Shown: in pieces, positions 40,593-48,836 of the stretch
How the letters are laid out: every line of letters begins with the position of its first letter
How positions within the stretch are numbered: the first letter of the stretch is position 1
DNA from: Streptosporangium saharense
GTDB lineage: Bacteria; Actinomycetota; Actinomycetes; Streptosporangiales; Streptosporangiaceae
Length of the DNA: 64,000 nucleotides
Direction of reading: 5' to 3'
NCBI RefSeq assembly: GCF_014203715.1
Contig: NZ_JACHJP010000011.1
Coordinates: forward strand, 62,001-126,000
The notes under the pieces: generated by a model
Database searches by the model: none
What the model was told of the DNA's origin: nothing
Seen by the model: the letters and a program-made list of their open reading frames with translations, nothing else
Translations under genes and position numbers: made by a program

Positions 40593-41500
40593 CCACCCGA
40601 CTGACGATCGACGGCTTCGACTACCGGGCCATCCCCGGCACCGACGGCGTCGACCTCAACGTCGCCGTCGGCGGGAGCGGGCCGGCCGTGGTCCTCCTGC
40701 ACGGGTTCCCCCAGACGCACTACATGTGGCGCCGTGTCGCGGCGAGGCTCGCCGACGACCACACGGTTGTCGTCCCTGACCTGCGTGGATACGGCGACAG
40801 CGGCAAGCCGGACGGGAATGACCCCGCCACGTACTCCAAGCGCACGATGGCTCAGGACATCGTGACGGTCGCCTCCGCCCTTGGCGTGGACCACTTCGGG
40901 CTCGTCGGGCACGACCGTGGCGCGCTGGTCGCCGTCCGAGCGGGCCTGGACCACCCCGCCGTCGTGGACTACCTGGGGATCCTCGACGTCCTGCCCACCC
41001 TCGACACGTGGGCCGTTCTGCGGGGAGTCGACGCCAAGGTCGCCTGGCACCTGTACCTGATGGCCCAGCCCATCGGGCTTCCCGAGAAGATGATCCGCGC
41101 GGTCGCTCCGGAGTTCTTCGGCTCCTTCCTGGACGCGTGGGACCCCGGCGGCACGACTTTCACCCATGAGGAGCGCGCCCACTACATCGACAGCTCGGTC
41201 GCCGCGATCGACTCCATCGTGGCCGACTACCGGGCCACCGCGAGCGTCGATCTCGAGATGGATCGAGCCGACCGTGAGCATGGCGCGCGGCTCGCGATGC
41301 CGGTTGGCGTCATCTCACAGGACTGGGGCTCCCGGCTTGGATTCGACGCCGCATCGCTGTGGCGGGCCTGGGCGCCGGACCTGACCTACCAGCCGACCGC
41401 GTCCGGGCACTTCATGGCCGAAGAGAACCCCGACGAGATCGCCACCTTCATCACCAACCTCGCGACGCGCCCGAGCGCGCGGAACCACCGACCGCACTGA
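40589..41500 (+). CDS. Alpha/beta hydrolase, haloacetate dehalogenase/epoxide hydrolase type
   Basis: 303 residues with AAGGAGAA before the ATG. Oxyanion motif HGFPQTHYMW; nucleophile elbow GHDRGA with Asp109 (not Ser), and His274 in SGHFMAEENPDE. An Asp nucleophile followed by Arg, plus DLRGYGDSGKP, is typical of fluoroacetate dehalogenases and related epoxide hydrolases. It should open a C-halogen or epoxide bond through an aspartyl ester. Regulation by the coupled TetR suggests induction by the substrate. Confidence 0.85.
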   Translation: MTTRLTIDGFDYRAIPGTDGVDLNVAVGGSGPAVVLLHGFPQTHYMWRRVAARLADDHTVVVPDLRGYGDSGKPDGNDPATYSKRTMAQDIVTVASALGVDHFGLVGHDRGALVAVRAGLDHPAVVDYLGILDVLPTLDTWAVLRGVDAKVAWHLYLMAQPIGLPEKMIRAVAPEFFGSFLDAWDPGGTTFTHEERAHYIDSSVAAIDSIVADYRATASVDLEMDRADREHGARLAMPVGVISQDWGSRLGFDAASLWRAWAPDLTYQPTASGHFMAEENPDEIATFITNLATRPSARNHRPH

Positions 41501-41579
41501 GGAGCCCGCCATCATTGACGGGCCGGTCAACCTATCAGCGGGACGCCAAGCCCACCCGAACGCAGCTCTGGCCCCACGC

Positions 41580-41748
41580 CGCCGCCTGAAGCCGGGCTCG
41601 CCTCCTCGTTGAGGACGGTTGGCCCGTCAGTGAGGTCGCCGCTTGGCTCCAGGTGTCGTGGCCGACCACTACCTGCCCGGCGCCCATGCATGACCGCTCA
41701 TCCCGGCCGAAAAGGCCCACCGCTCGGGTCCGTGCGATGGGCCGGTGA
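41580..41748 (+). mobile_element. IS481-like transposase remnant
   Basis: One frame reads ARLLVEDGWPVSEVAAWLQV and then MHDRSSRPKRP, both typical of the N-terminal helix-turn-helix of IS481-family transposases; an in-frame stop precedes it and the part between is shortened. No catalytic DDE domain or terminal inverted repeats were found. It is a dead fragment that contains one copy of the 24-base repeat. Confidence 0.65.
41713..41736 (+). repeat. 24-base direct repeat, copy 2
   Basis: Identical to 39739-39762. The TetR-dehalogenase operon lies between the two copies. Confidence 0.75.
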
Positions 41749-41751
41749 GGC

Positions 41752-42456
41752 TCAGCCGGTGCCCTGCCGCCACCGCTCCATGACCTGCCGGAAGGCGTCG
41801 CTCACGAGGAGCAGGAATTCGGCGGAGGACTCGAAGCGGGCACCGGCGGGGGTCTCGGCCCCGAGGATCTCGGCGCCGCGCTGCGACGCGGCGACCAGGG
41901 CGTCGTTCATCCGCAGGAACGCCAGGATGGACCGGATCCAGGGTTCGTCGTCGACGACGTAGCGTTCGCGCCGCTCTCCGGGTGTCCGTTCCCGTTTGAG
42001 CATCCCCTGCTGTTCGAGGAAGGCGACGGCGTGCGAGACGGAGGCCGGGCTGACGCGGAGCCGCTGGACCAGGTCGGCGGCGGTGAGGGCGCCCGAGTCG
42101 GTGATGTACAGGCAGGCCAGCACCCTTGCCTCCATCCGGGGCAGTCCCTGCTGGATGAGGAGGGCGATGAAGGATTCCGTGAAGTCCAGCACGTCCTGGG
42201 GATCACGTCCGTGGCCGCCTTCGGTGACCGGCGGCGCCGGGGGCTGGGCCTGCTTGCGTCTGCGCGCGCGGTGCCGGGTGGCCTCGTGCGCCCGGTCCGC
42301 GCCGTAGCCGTCGGGTCCGCCGTTGCGGGTGACCTCCCGCATGACGGTCGAGGCGGGCCGCCCGAGGCGCCGGCCGATCTCCGCGTATCCGAGCCCCTCG
42401 GCCAGCCCGGCCGCGATGTGCCGACGGTCCTCGCCGGTGAGTCTGCCTCCGGGCAT
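41752..42456 (-). CDS. IS30-type helix-turn-helix fused to a GbsR/MarR-like regulator
   Basis: 234 residues from ATG 42456 (GGAG upstream). Residues 1-65 (GRLTGEDRRHIAAGLAEGLGYAEIGRRLGRPASTVMREV) resemble the N-terminal DNA-binding domain of IS30 transposases. A linker of Arg and Pro residues follows, then a GbsR/MarR-type winged helix (LTAADLVQRLRVSPASVSHAVAFLEQQGMLKRER) and a C-terminal dimer helix. Two DNA-binding modules in one protein could read a long or composite operator; the divergent promoter has four CATTGC sites. Target is probably the serine hydrolase at 42693 and itself. Confidence 0.8.
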   Translation of the reverse strand: MPGGRLTGEDRRHIAAGLAEGLGYAEIGRRLGRPASTVMREVTRNGGPDGYGADRAHEATRHRARRRKQAQPPAPPVTEGGHGRDPQDVLDFTESFIALLIQQGLPRMEARVLACLYITDSGALTAADLVQRLRVSPASVSHAVAFLEQQGMLKRERTPGERRERYVVDDEPWIRSILAFLRMNDALVAASQRGAEILGAETPAGARFESSAEFLLLVSDAFRQVMERWRQGTG

Positions 42457-42510
42457 CAGCGCTCCTCTCCCCTCTGCCGGTCCCGCCGCTGCACAGTATG
42501 CATTCACTCG

Positions 42511-42635
42511 GATCTCATTGCAACGAGATCTCAACAGTCCATTGCGTTCAGCCTCACAACCATTGCAAAGAAGGCCCGTTTTCCCCGATCGACAGGGAGT
42601 TTTTGGTTGACGAAATTCTAAACGCAATGTAGCGT
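42511..42635 (+). promoter_or_regulatory. Divergent promoter with CATTGC repeats
   Basis: CATTGC occurs at 42516, 42540 and 42561 and, inverted, at 42624. GATCTC-N8-GAGATC (42511-42530) frames the first. A good promoter for the + strand gene is TTGACG (42607-42612), 17 bases, TAGCGT (42630-42635); the inverted CATTGC lies in its spacer. These are candidate sites for the dual-domain regulator. Confidence 0.6.
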
Positions 42636-42692
42636 CGCGGTCGTTCAGGAATCACCGAACAAAGTGCGACGCCGTACACGAGGAGGTTCGTC

Positions 42693-43922
42693 ATGGGACG
42701 GAGTGGCAGCGGGTTCACCGAGGCGGGGCTGCGCGGGCTGCGGGACGTGCTGACCCGGCACGTCGACTCCGGGAGGATCCCCGGGCTCGTCGCCCTGGTC
42801 AGCCGGTACGGCGAGACACACGTCGAGGCGATCGGGACGACACGCCATGACGGGGGCGTGCCGATGCGCCGGGACACGATCTTCCGGATGGCCTCGACGT
42901 CCAAGCCGGTCTCGATCGCGGCGGCGATGGTCCTGCTCGACGAGTGCGAGCTGCGGCTGGACGACCTGGTCGAGCCGTGGCTGCCCGAGCTCGCCGACCG
43001 GCGGGTGCTGGTACGGCCCGACAGCCCGCTGGACGACACCGTGCCCGCGCGGCGGCCCATCACCGTGCGGGACGTGCTGACCTCCACGTTCGGGCTCGGC
43101 ATGGACAGGGCGTTGCTGGGCACCCCGATCATGAACGCGGTCTTCGAGCGGGGGCTCACGCCCGACCTGCCGGAGCCGATGCCCGAGCCCGACGAGTGGA
43201 TGCGCCGCCTCGGCACGCTTCCGCTGATGCACCAGCCGGGAGAGCGCTGGCAGTACCACATCGGCAGCGACCTGCTCGGCGTGCTCGTCGCCAGGGTCAC
43301 GGGCCGGTCGTTCGAGGAGTTCCTGCGTGAGCGCCTCTTCGAGCCGCTGGGGATGCGGGACACCGGTTTCCACGTGCCCGCCGACAGGATCGACCGACTG
43401 CCTCCCCTGTACGCCCCCGACCCGGTGACCGGGGAGTTCCTCGTGTGGGACGAGGCCGAGGGCGGGAGATACAGCAAGCCTCCGGCGTTCCAGGGCGGCG
43501 GCGGTGGGCTGGTCTCGACCGTCGACGACTACCACGCCTACTTCCAGATGCTGCTGAACCATGGGACGCACAGGACCGAGCGGATCCTGTCCCGGCCCGC
43601 CGTCGAGCTGATGACCACCAACCGCCTCACCCCCACCCAGCAGGACGCCCGCAACGCCATGGCCAGCGCCAACGTCCACGTGTCGTACGGCCAGGGGCAG
43701 CACGGCGGCTGGGGCCTGGGGATGGCGGTTCGCACCTACCGGGGCGACTACGCGCCCGTCGGCCAGTTCGGCTGGGACGGCGGAACCGGCACCACCACCT
43801 ACGCCGACCCGGACAACCAGGTCGTCGGCATCCTGCTCACCCAGGTCGGGATGTCGAGGCCGGACTCCGCGCGGCTGATCCACGACTTCTGGACCACGCT
43901 CTACCAGGCGATCGACGACTGA
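42693..43922 (+). CDS. Serine hydrolase, beta-lactamase/esterase (class C-like) family
   Basis: 409 residues with GAGGAGG before the ATG. S68-T-S-K71 is the nucleophile motif; WQYHIGSDLLGVLV gives the tyrosine; GWDGGTGT replaces the usual HxG/KTG box. No signal peptide. Family includes esterases and peptidases acting on lactones and small esters; the substrate is unknown. It is the target gene of a consensus-like promoter that contains a site for the divergent regulator. Confidence 0.85.
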   Translation: MGRSGSGFTEAGLRGLRDVLTRHVDSGRIPGLVALVSRYGETHVEAIGTTRHDGGVPMRRDTIFRMASTSKPVSIAAAMVLLDECELRLDDLVEPWLPELADRRVLVRPDSPLDDTVPARRPITVRDVLTSTFGLGMDRALLGTPIMNAVFERGLTPDLPEPMPEPDEWMRRLGTLPLMHQPGERWQYHIGSDLLGVLVARVTGRSFEEFLRERLFEPLGMRDTGFHVPADRIDRLPPLYAPDPVTGEFLVWDEAEGGRYSKPPAFQGGGGGLVSTVDDYHAYFQMLLNHGTHRTERILSRPAVELMTTNRLTPTQQDARNAMASANVHVSYGQGQHGGWGLGMAVRTYRGDYAPVGQFGWDGGTGTTTYADPDNQVVGILLTQVGMSRPDSARLIHDFWTTLYQAIDD

Positions 43923-43958
43923 CCCGGTCACTCCGGGTACGGCAGGGCAGCGGCGGGA

Positions 43959-44414
43959 TCACGGCGAGCTGGTTGAGCATTCCCCGAGAGCCCGCACGCC
44001 TTCGGCCAGGTCGGCGAAGGGCAGGGGGCAGTCGGGGCAGGTGCAGTTCGTCAGGCTGTCGCAGCCCGCGGAGACCACCTCGGTCAGCGCGGCGCGGATG
44101 GTGGTCAGGTCGGCGATCCTCGCCTCCACCTCCGTGATCTTGGCCTGGGCACGGGCCCGCAGGTCGGGGGTCGGGTGGCCGCGCCGCCCGGTGTCGAGCA
44201 GTTCGGCGACCTCGTCCAGGGTGAAGCCCAGCCGCTGGGCGGCCTTGATCACGGTCAGCAGGGTGACGGTCTCCGGCGGGTAGGCGCGGTGGCCACCGGG
44301 GCTGCGCACCGGCTCGGCGATCAACCCACGCCGCTCGTAGTAGCGCAGCGTCTGCGGATTGACCCCGGCCCGCTCCGCCACCTGCCCGCTGCGCAGGTAG
44401 GTCTCAGGCGGCAC
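43959..44414 (-). CDS. MerR-family metal-responsive regulator
   Basis: 151 residues. The N-terminal winged helix GQVAERAGVNPQTLRYYERRGLIAEPVRSPGGHRAY is followed by a dimer helix and a cysteine-rich end (AGCDSLTNCTCPDCPLPF). Cysteines in this region suit thiophilic metals such as Hg(II). It is the second gene of an operon, overlapping the preceding small gene by 11 bases, and its own operator-promoter lies before that gene. Confidence 0.87.
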   Translation of the reverse strand: MPPETYLRSGQVAERAGVNPQTLRYYERRGLIAEPVRSPGGHRAYPPETVTLLTVIKAAQRLGFTLDEVAELLDTGRRGHPTPDLRARAQAKITEVEARIADLTTIRAALTEVVSAGCDSLTNCTCPDCPLPFADLAEGVRALGECSTSSP

Positions 44415-44751
44415 GGGCGGCCTCCGCGCGGGCCTGCAGCGCGTCCAGCACCTCGCTCCGCTTCGGCGGGACCGCGACCTCCAGCGTCAGGCCACCGTCG
44501 GCGACGGTGAGGACGAAGGTGAAGAAGGAACAGCAGCCGTTCTCCCGCGCCGCCAGCTCCGCTGCCCGTGCCGCGTGCTCCGGGCTGTGGAGGAGCTCCA
44601 GCCGCAGCCGGTCGCGCCCCACACGTCGTACGGCCCGCACCGCCTCGGCGAACAGCGTGTCGAACTCGGCCACCCGAACCGGCCGCTCGGCGGTGGGCAG
44701 GGTGCACACCGAAGGGACCCACACCGGGTCAAAGGTGATGTCTTTTGTCAT
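44404..44751 (-). CDS. Small Cys-Cys protein co-transcribed with MerR
   Basis: 115 residues. There is a Cys in PSVCTLPTAERP and a vicinal pair in ARENGCCSFFTFVL. Proteins of this type sit next to merR genes in actinomycetes, but I know no proven function. The cysteines could bind or pass on a soft metal. No merA, merB or merT-type gene is nearby. The message is probably leaderless: the -10 element ends seven bases before the ATG. Confidence 0.7.
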   Translation of the reverse strand: MTKDITFDPVWVPSVCTLPTAERPVRVAEFDTLFAEAVRAVRRVGRDRLRLELLHSPEHAARAAELAARENGCCSFFTFVLTVADGGLTLEVAVPPKRSEVLDALQARAEAARAA

Positions 44752-44757
44752 GTCCCG

Positions 44758-44789
44758 ACGGTAAGCCTGTACCCGGGTACCGGATGCAA
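44758..44789 (-). promoter_or_regulatory. MerR-type promoter with 20-base spacer
   Basis: On the minus strand: TTGCAT, a 20-base spacer, then TACCGT. The spacer contains GTACCCGGGTAC, a perfect 12-base palindrome flanked by CCG/AGG. An overlong spacer with a dyad inside it is the hallmark of MerR-activated promoters, where the regulator twists the DNA to align -35 and -10. Confidence 0.75.
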
Positions 44790-44796
44790 CCTCCTG

Positions 44797-45489
44797 TCAC
44801 ACCGGTGGCTCGCCGAGTTTGGCGGCCACGGCGTCGAGGATCCAGTCCAGGCCGGTCGAGAAGGACGTCTCGGCGTCCACGTCCGTGCCGTCGTGCACGA
44901 GCCTGGCCAGCGCCGGGAAGCGGCCCGTGTCCAGCATCCTCGTGAGATACGGCCCCGAGGCGCGCTGCCATTCGTCCTTGGACAGGCCCGTGGCGCGCTC
45001 GGCCCGCAGGTCCGCGACCTCGCGCCTGATCGCGCCGGTGAAGTAGGCGCTGACGGTCTCCACGGCACGCATGACGACGTCGATGTCGGTGCGGCCGTCG
45101 AAGGCGGACAGCGTGGCCTCGGACACGGCGAGGGCGTTCGGGCCCAGGGCCGGACGGCCGCCGAGCAGGTCGGCCAGCCACTCGTGGCGGAGGGCGGCCC
45201 GTCTGGTGCGGTGGGCGTGGCCGCGCAGCGCCTCCCGCCAGTCGCCGGGCCGCTCCTCGGGGAGGATCTCGGCGTGGACCTCGTCCACCATGAGGTCGAA
45301 CAGCTCCTCCTTGGTGGAGATGTATCCGTACAGCCGCATCGGGCCGACGTCCAGCCGGGCGGCGACCTTGCGCAGCGACACCGCCTCAAGGCCGCCCTCG
45401 TCGGCCAGCGCGACGGCGGCAGCGACGATCCGCTCCCGGTCGAGCGGGGCGGGGCGCGTCGGCGGCTCCGGCCGGTCCCACACAGTCAT
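44797..45489 (-). CDS. TetR-family regulator (TetR_C type), divergent from Tet(X)-like gene
   Basis: 230 residues from ATG 45489 (GTG 45495 also possible). Helix-turn-helix near 18-65 (IVAAAVALADEGGLEAVSLRKVAARLDVGPMRLYGYISTKEELFDLM) and a C-terminal domain of the tetracycline-repressor class. It faces the flavin monooxygenase at 45543 across 53 bases filled by a palindrome, so it is almost surely its repressor. Confidence 0.87.
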   Translation of the reverse strand: MTVWDRPEPPTRPAPLDRERIVAAAVALADEGGLEAVSLRKVAARLDVGPMRLYGYISTKEELFDLMVDEVHAEILPEERPGDWREALRGHAHRTRRAALRHEWLADLLGGRPALGPNALAVSEATLSAFDGRTDIDVVMRAVETVSAYFTGAIRREVADLRAERATGLSKDEWQRASGPYLTRMLDTGRFPALARLVHDGTDVDAETSFSTGLDWILDAVAAKLGEPPV

Positions 45490-45507
45490 GGCCACATCGT
45501 ACTGTCG

Positions 45508-45540
45508 CGATACGCCGTATAGATAGAATACAGTGTATCG
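45508..45540. promoter_or_regulatory. Operator palindrome of the Tet(X)-like divergon
   Basis: CGATACGCCGTAT (45508-45520) and ATACAGTGTATCG (45528-45540) form an inverted repeat, 11 of 13 matching, around seven bases. The region is AT-rich and ends two bases before the monooxygenase ATG, so that gene has almost no leader. Confidence 0.7.
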
Positions 45541-45542
45541 AC

Positions 45543-46661
45543 ATGAGACATCGTATCGCCGTAGTCGGAGCGGGTCCCGCCGGTCTGACCTTCGCCCGCG
45601 TCCTGCACCGCCACGGTCACCCCGTCACCGTCCTCGAACGCGACCCCGCCCCCGACGCCCGTCCCCCCGGCGGCACGCTGGACCTGCACGAAGGGCTCGG
45701 CCAGCTCGCACTGGACAAGGCGGGGCTGCTGGCGGAGTTCACGTCGCTGTCCCGCCCCGAGGGACAGGCCATGCGCATCCTGGACACGGACGGGACCGTC
45801 CTGCGCGACTGGCGGCCGGGGCCGGACGACCACGCCAATCCAGAGATCGACCGGGGACAGCTCCGCGACCTGCTGCTCGGCCCCCTCGACGTCCGGTGGG
45901 GACGGGGCGTGACGGAGGTGGTGCCGGAGACCGGGGACGGCACGCTGGTCCGGTTCGCGGACGGGCGAGAGGAGACGTTCGACCTCGTGGTCGGCGCGGA
46001 CGGCGCCTGGTCCCGGGTCCGCCCGGCGCTCTCGTCCGCGACGCCGCACTACACGGGCATCACCGCGGTCGAGACCTCCCTGGACGACGTCGACACCCGC
46101 CACCCCGGCCTCGCCCGACTGGTCGGCGACGGTTCCGTCGCCGTGTACGGCGTGAACCGCAACTTCGTCGCCCAGCGCAACAGCGGCGGCCACGTCAAGG
46201 TGTACGCCCAGTTCCGCGCGCCGCTGGACTGGCACGCGGACCTGGACCTGACCGACGCCGAGGCCGTGCGATCAAGCCTGCTGGCCCTGTTCGACGGCTG
46301 GAGCGCCCCCGTCCTCGACCTGCTGCGCCACGGCACCGCCTTCGTCCACCGCCCCCTCCACGTCCTGCCCGCGTCCCACACCTGGGCCCACGTCCCCGGG
46401 GTGACGCTGCTTGGCGACGCCGCCCACCTGATGCCCCCGCTGGGGGTGGGCGCGAACCTCGCGATGCTGGAAGGCGCCGAACTCGCCGAGATCGTCGCCG
46501 CCGAGCCCGAGGACCTGGACGAGGCCGTCCGCGCCTTCGAGGAGCGGATGTGGGCCCGGGCGAGCAGGTGGACGGAGTTCACGACGGCCGGGCTGGAACG
46601 CCTCGTGAGCCCGGACCCCGCCCAGGCCGTCGCCTTCTTCGACGGAGTCCAGCCCTCCTGA
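45543..46661 (+). CDS. Tet(X)-like FAD-dependent monooxygenase
   Basis: 372 residues, close to Tet(X) in length. VVGAGPAGLTFARVLHRHG is the FAD loop. PGGTLDLHEGLGQLALDKAG and NPEIDRGQLRDLLL correspond to the Tet(X) segments beginning GGTLDLHKG and NPEINRNDLR. The second FAD motif is LLGDAAHLMPPLGVGANLAM. Enzymes of this group hydroxylate tetracyclines and other aromatic compounds. The final helix that guards the active site in Tet(X) is present but diverged. Tetracycline oxidation is plausible, not shown. Confidence 0.86.
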   Translation: MRHRIAVVGAGPAGLTFARVLHRHGHPVTVLERDPAPDARPPGGTLDLHEGLGQLALDKAGLLAEFTSLSRPEGQAMRILDTDGTVLRDWRPGPDDHANPEIDRGQLRDLLLGPLDVRWGRGVTEVVPETGDGTLVRFADGREETFDLVVGADGAWSRVRPALSSATPHYTGITAVETSLDDVDTRHPGLARLVGDGSVAVYGVNRNFVAQRNSGGHVKVYAQFRAPLDWHADLDLTDAEAVRSSLLALFDGWSAPVLDLLRHGTAFVHRPLHVLPASHTWAHVPGVTLLGDAAHLMPPLGVGANLAMLEGAELAEIVAAEPEDLDEAVRAFEERMWARASRWTEFTTAGLERLVSPDPAQAVAFFDGVQPS

Positions 46662-46851
46662 ACCCCCGCGGGGAGAGACCGTAGCCCAGGACCGGTCCCG
46701 GGCCGTGAAGTTCACGCATGCCGTACGGCGCGCGGACGCGGCATGTCACGCACCAGAACCAGGGTGGTGTCAAAGACGTAAAGGAATCTTGTTAAGAGCC
46801 CCGGCGCCGCCGATATTTCGGGTGTCTCTCCAGACCCCCAGGAGGCTCCGC

Positions 46852-48798
46852 GTGCCACAGGCAGTGCCACAGTTACGAGCAGTCCTCATCGCCCTGGCGG
46901 TGGTCGCGGCGGGCGTCACCCCGGCCCACGCGACCCCCACCCCCGCCGACGCCGCCCCCGCCATCACCGTCGAGCGGGGACGCAGCCAGCCGGTCTTCTC
47001 CTACGCCGACGCCGTCCGCGAGCACGTCTACGTCGAGTCGGGCGCCGACAGCGACGCCGACGGCCGTCCCGACCGGATCCGGGTCGACATCATCAGGCCC
47101 AGGGAGTCGGGCCCGAGGCTCAGGGTTCCGGTGATCATCGACGAGAGCCCGTACTACGACAACGCGGGCCGCGGCAACGAGGGCGAACGGAAGATCTACG
47201 ACGCCTCCGGAAATGTCACGAAATTTCCCCTCTTCTATGACAACTACTTCGTCCCCCGCGGCTACGCCGTACTCAACGTCGACATGAACGGAACCACCGG
47301 GTCGGACGGCTGTCCCGACGGCGGTGGCCGGGCCGACGTGCTGGGCGGCAAGGCCGTGATCGACTGGCTGAACGGCCGCGCCGTCGCCCGCCGCGAGGAC
47401 GGCACCCCCGTCGCCGCGACCTGGACGACCGGCAAGACCGCGATGATCGGCAAGTCCTACGACGGGACGCTGGCCAACGCTGTCGCCGCGACCGGAGTAC
47501 GGGGGTTGGAGACGATCGTCCCGATCTCGGCGATCAGCTCGTGGTACAGGTACCAGCGTTCCAACGGGGTGGTCTACAACTACGACTACATGTCCTGGCT
47601 GGCCTCCTACGTCGACACCGACCCCCTGGCCAAGTGCGCGGCGGCGCGGGCGGACATGGACGCCAGGGACGGTGACGAGACCGGCGACTACAACCCCTTC
47701 TGGGCCGAGCGCGACTATCTGGCGGGCACGCTCGCCGACGTCTCGAAGGTGCGCGCCAGTGTCTTCGCCGTGCACACGGTCAACGACCTCAACGTCAGGC
47801 CGGACAACTTCTCCACCTGGTGGAAGGCCCTGGCGGCGCGGAACGTGCCCCGCAAGATCTGGGTCGGGCAGTACCAGCACGTCGATCCCTTCGACTTCGC
47901 CGGGCGCAGGGACGTCTGGGTCGACACTTTGCACCAGTGGTTCGACCACTGGCTGCTGGGCGTGGACAACGGCGTCATGCGCCGGCCCCGCGCGGACGTG
48001 CAGACCGGCCCCGATCGCTGGATCACCCAGCGTGACTGGCCCGAGCCGCTGGCGCTGAAGGTTCCCTTCCACCCGGCGGCCGACGGCTCGCTCGGTCTCG
48101 TCCCCGCGCGCAGGGGCCAGACGGCCTCCTTCACCGACCAGCGCCAGCCCGAGGAGGCGATGGTCGCCGACGTCGGCACCGACGCGCCCGGCAGGGTGGC
48201 CTTCACCACCGGCCGCCTCCCCCTCGACCTGCGCCTCTCCGGGACGCCCGTCGTCGATCTGCGGGTCTCGCTCGACAGGCCGACCTCGAACCTGACCGCG
48301 CTCCTTGTCGACTTCGGGGAGGACACCCGGATCGACTGGCGCCGCGGCCAGGGCATCTCCACCCTCCCCGAGGAGAGCTGCCACGGCGAGAGCACCGCGG
48401 CCGACGACGCCTGCTACCGGAAGGTGGCCGCCAACCTGGCCACCCGCCCGCTGGAGATCGTCGCCAGGGGCTGGATCGACGTGCAGAACCGTGACTCGCT
48501 CAGCGCCCCGAGGCCGCTGCCGCCCGGCACGTACGGCAGGGTCCGCTGGGAGACGCTGCCGCAGGAGTACGTCTTCAGGAGGGGCCACCGGCTCGGCCTC
48601 GTGATCGCGGGCACGGACGGCACCTACAGCGGGGAGCTCGCGACCGGCGCGGCCGTCACCGTCGACCTGGCCGCGAGCAAGGTGGTGCTCCCGCTGGTGG
48701 TCGGCGCGCTGCACAGCGCCGACGTGCCCAGGGACCTGAGTGTCTGGCGCGGTCCCGGCAGGATCACCCTGCCGGTTCCCGAGCCGAACTTCTCCTGA
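46852..48798 (+). CDS. Secreted X-Pro dipeptidyl-peptidase (S15 family)
   Basis: 648 residues from a GTG behind AGGAGG. A signal peptide (QLRAVLIALAVVAAGVTPAHA) is predicted to be cut near residue 27. The alpha/beta hydrolase core has Ser202 (GKSYDG), Asp312 (TVNDLNV) and His343 (QYQHVD). A C-terminal jelly-roll (PepX_C) follows from about 420. It releases X-Pro dipeptides, or cleaves related amides or esters, outside the cell. A large hairpin ends the transcript. Confidence 0.88.
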   Translation: MPQAVPQLRAVLIALAVVAAGVTPAHATPTPADAAPAITVERGRSQPVFSYADAVREHVYVESGADSDADGRPDRIRVDIIRPRESGPRLRVPVIIDESPYYDNAGRGNEGERKIYDASGNVTKFPLFYDNYFVPRGYAVLNVDMNGTTGSDGCPDGGGRADVLGGKAVIDWLNGRAVARREDGTPVAATWTTGKTAMIGKSYDGTLANAVAATGVRGLETIVPISAISSWYRYQRSNGVVYNYDYMSWLASYVDTDPLAKCAAARADMDARDGDETGDYNPFWAERDYLAGTLADVSKVRASVFAVHTVNDLNVRPDNFSTWWKALAARNVPRKIWVGQYQHVDPFDFAGRRDVWVDTLHQWFDHWLLGVDNGVMRRPRADVQTGPDRWITQRDWPEPLALKVPFHPAADGSLGLVPARRGQTASFTDQRQPEEAMVADVGTDAPGRVAFTTGRLPLDLRLSGTPVVDLRVSLDRPTSNLTALLVDFGEDTRIDWRRGQGISTLPEESCHGESTAADDACYRKVAANLATRPLEIVARGWIDVQNRDSLSAPRPLPPGTYGRVRWETLPQEYVFRRGHRLGLVIAGTDGTYSGELATGAAVTVDLAASKVVLPLVVGALHSADVPRDLSVWRGPGRITLPVPEPNFS

Positions 48799-48804
48799 GA
48801 CCTT

Positions 48805-48836
48805 CCCGGCGTCCGGGTTCAGACCCGGGCGCCGGG
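48805..48836. terminator. Bidirectional hairpin between convergent genes
   Basis: CCCGGCG-T-CCGGGT pairs with ACCCGG-G-CGCCGGG across TCAG, a 14-pair stem with one T-G wobble. It contains the stop codon of the convergent 48819 gene. Confidence 0.78.

Noticed and set aside
25007..46661. Possibility of a secondary-metabolite gene cluster
   Set aside because: There are oxygenases, regulators and exporters but no polyketide synthase, peptide synthetase, terpene cyclase or other core scaffold enzyme, and each enzyme has its own regulator.
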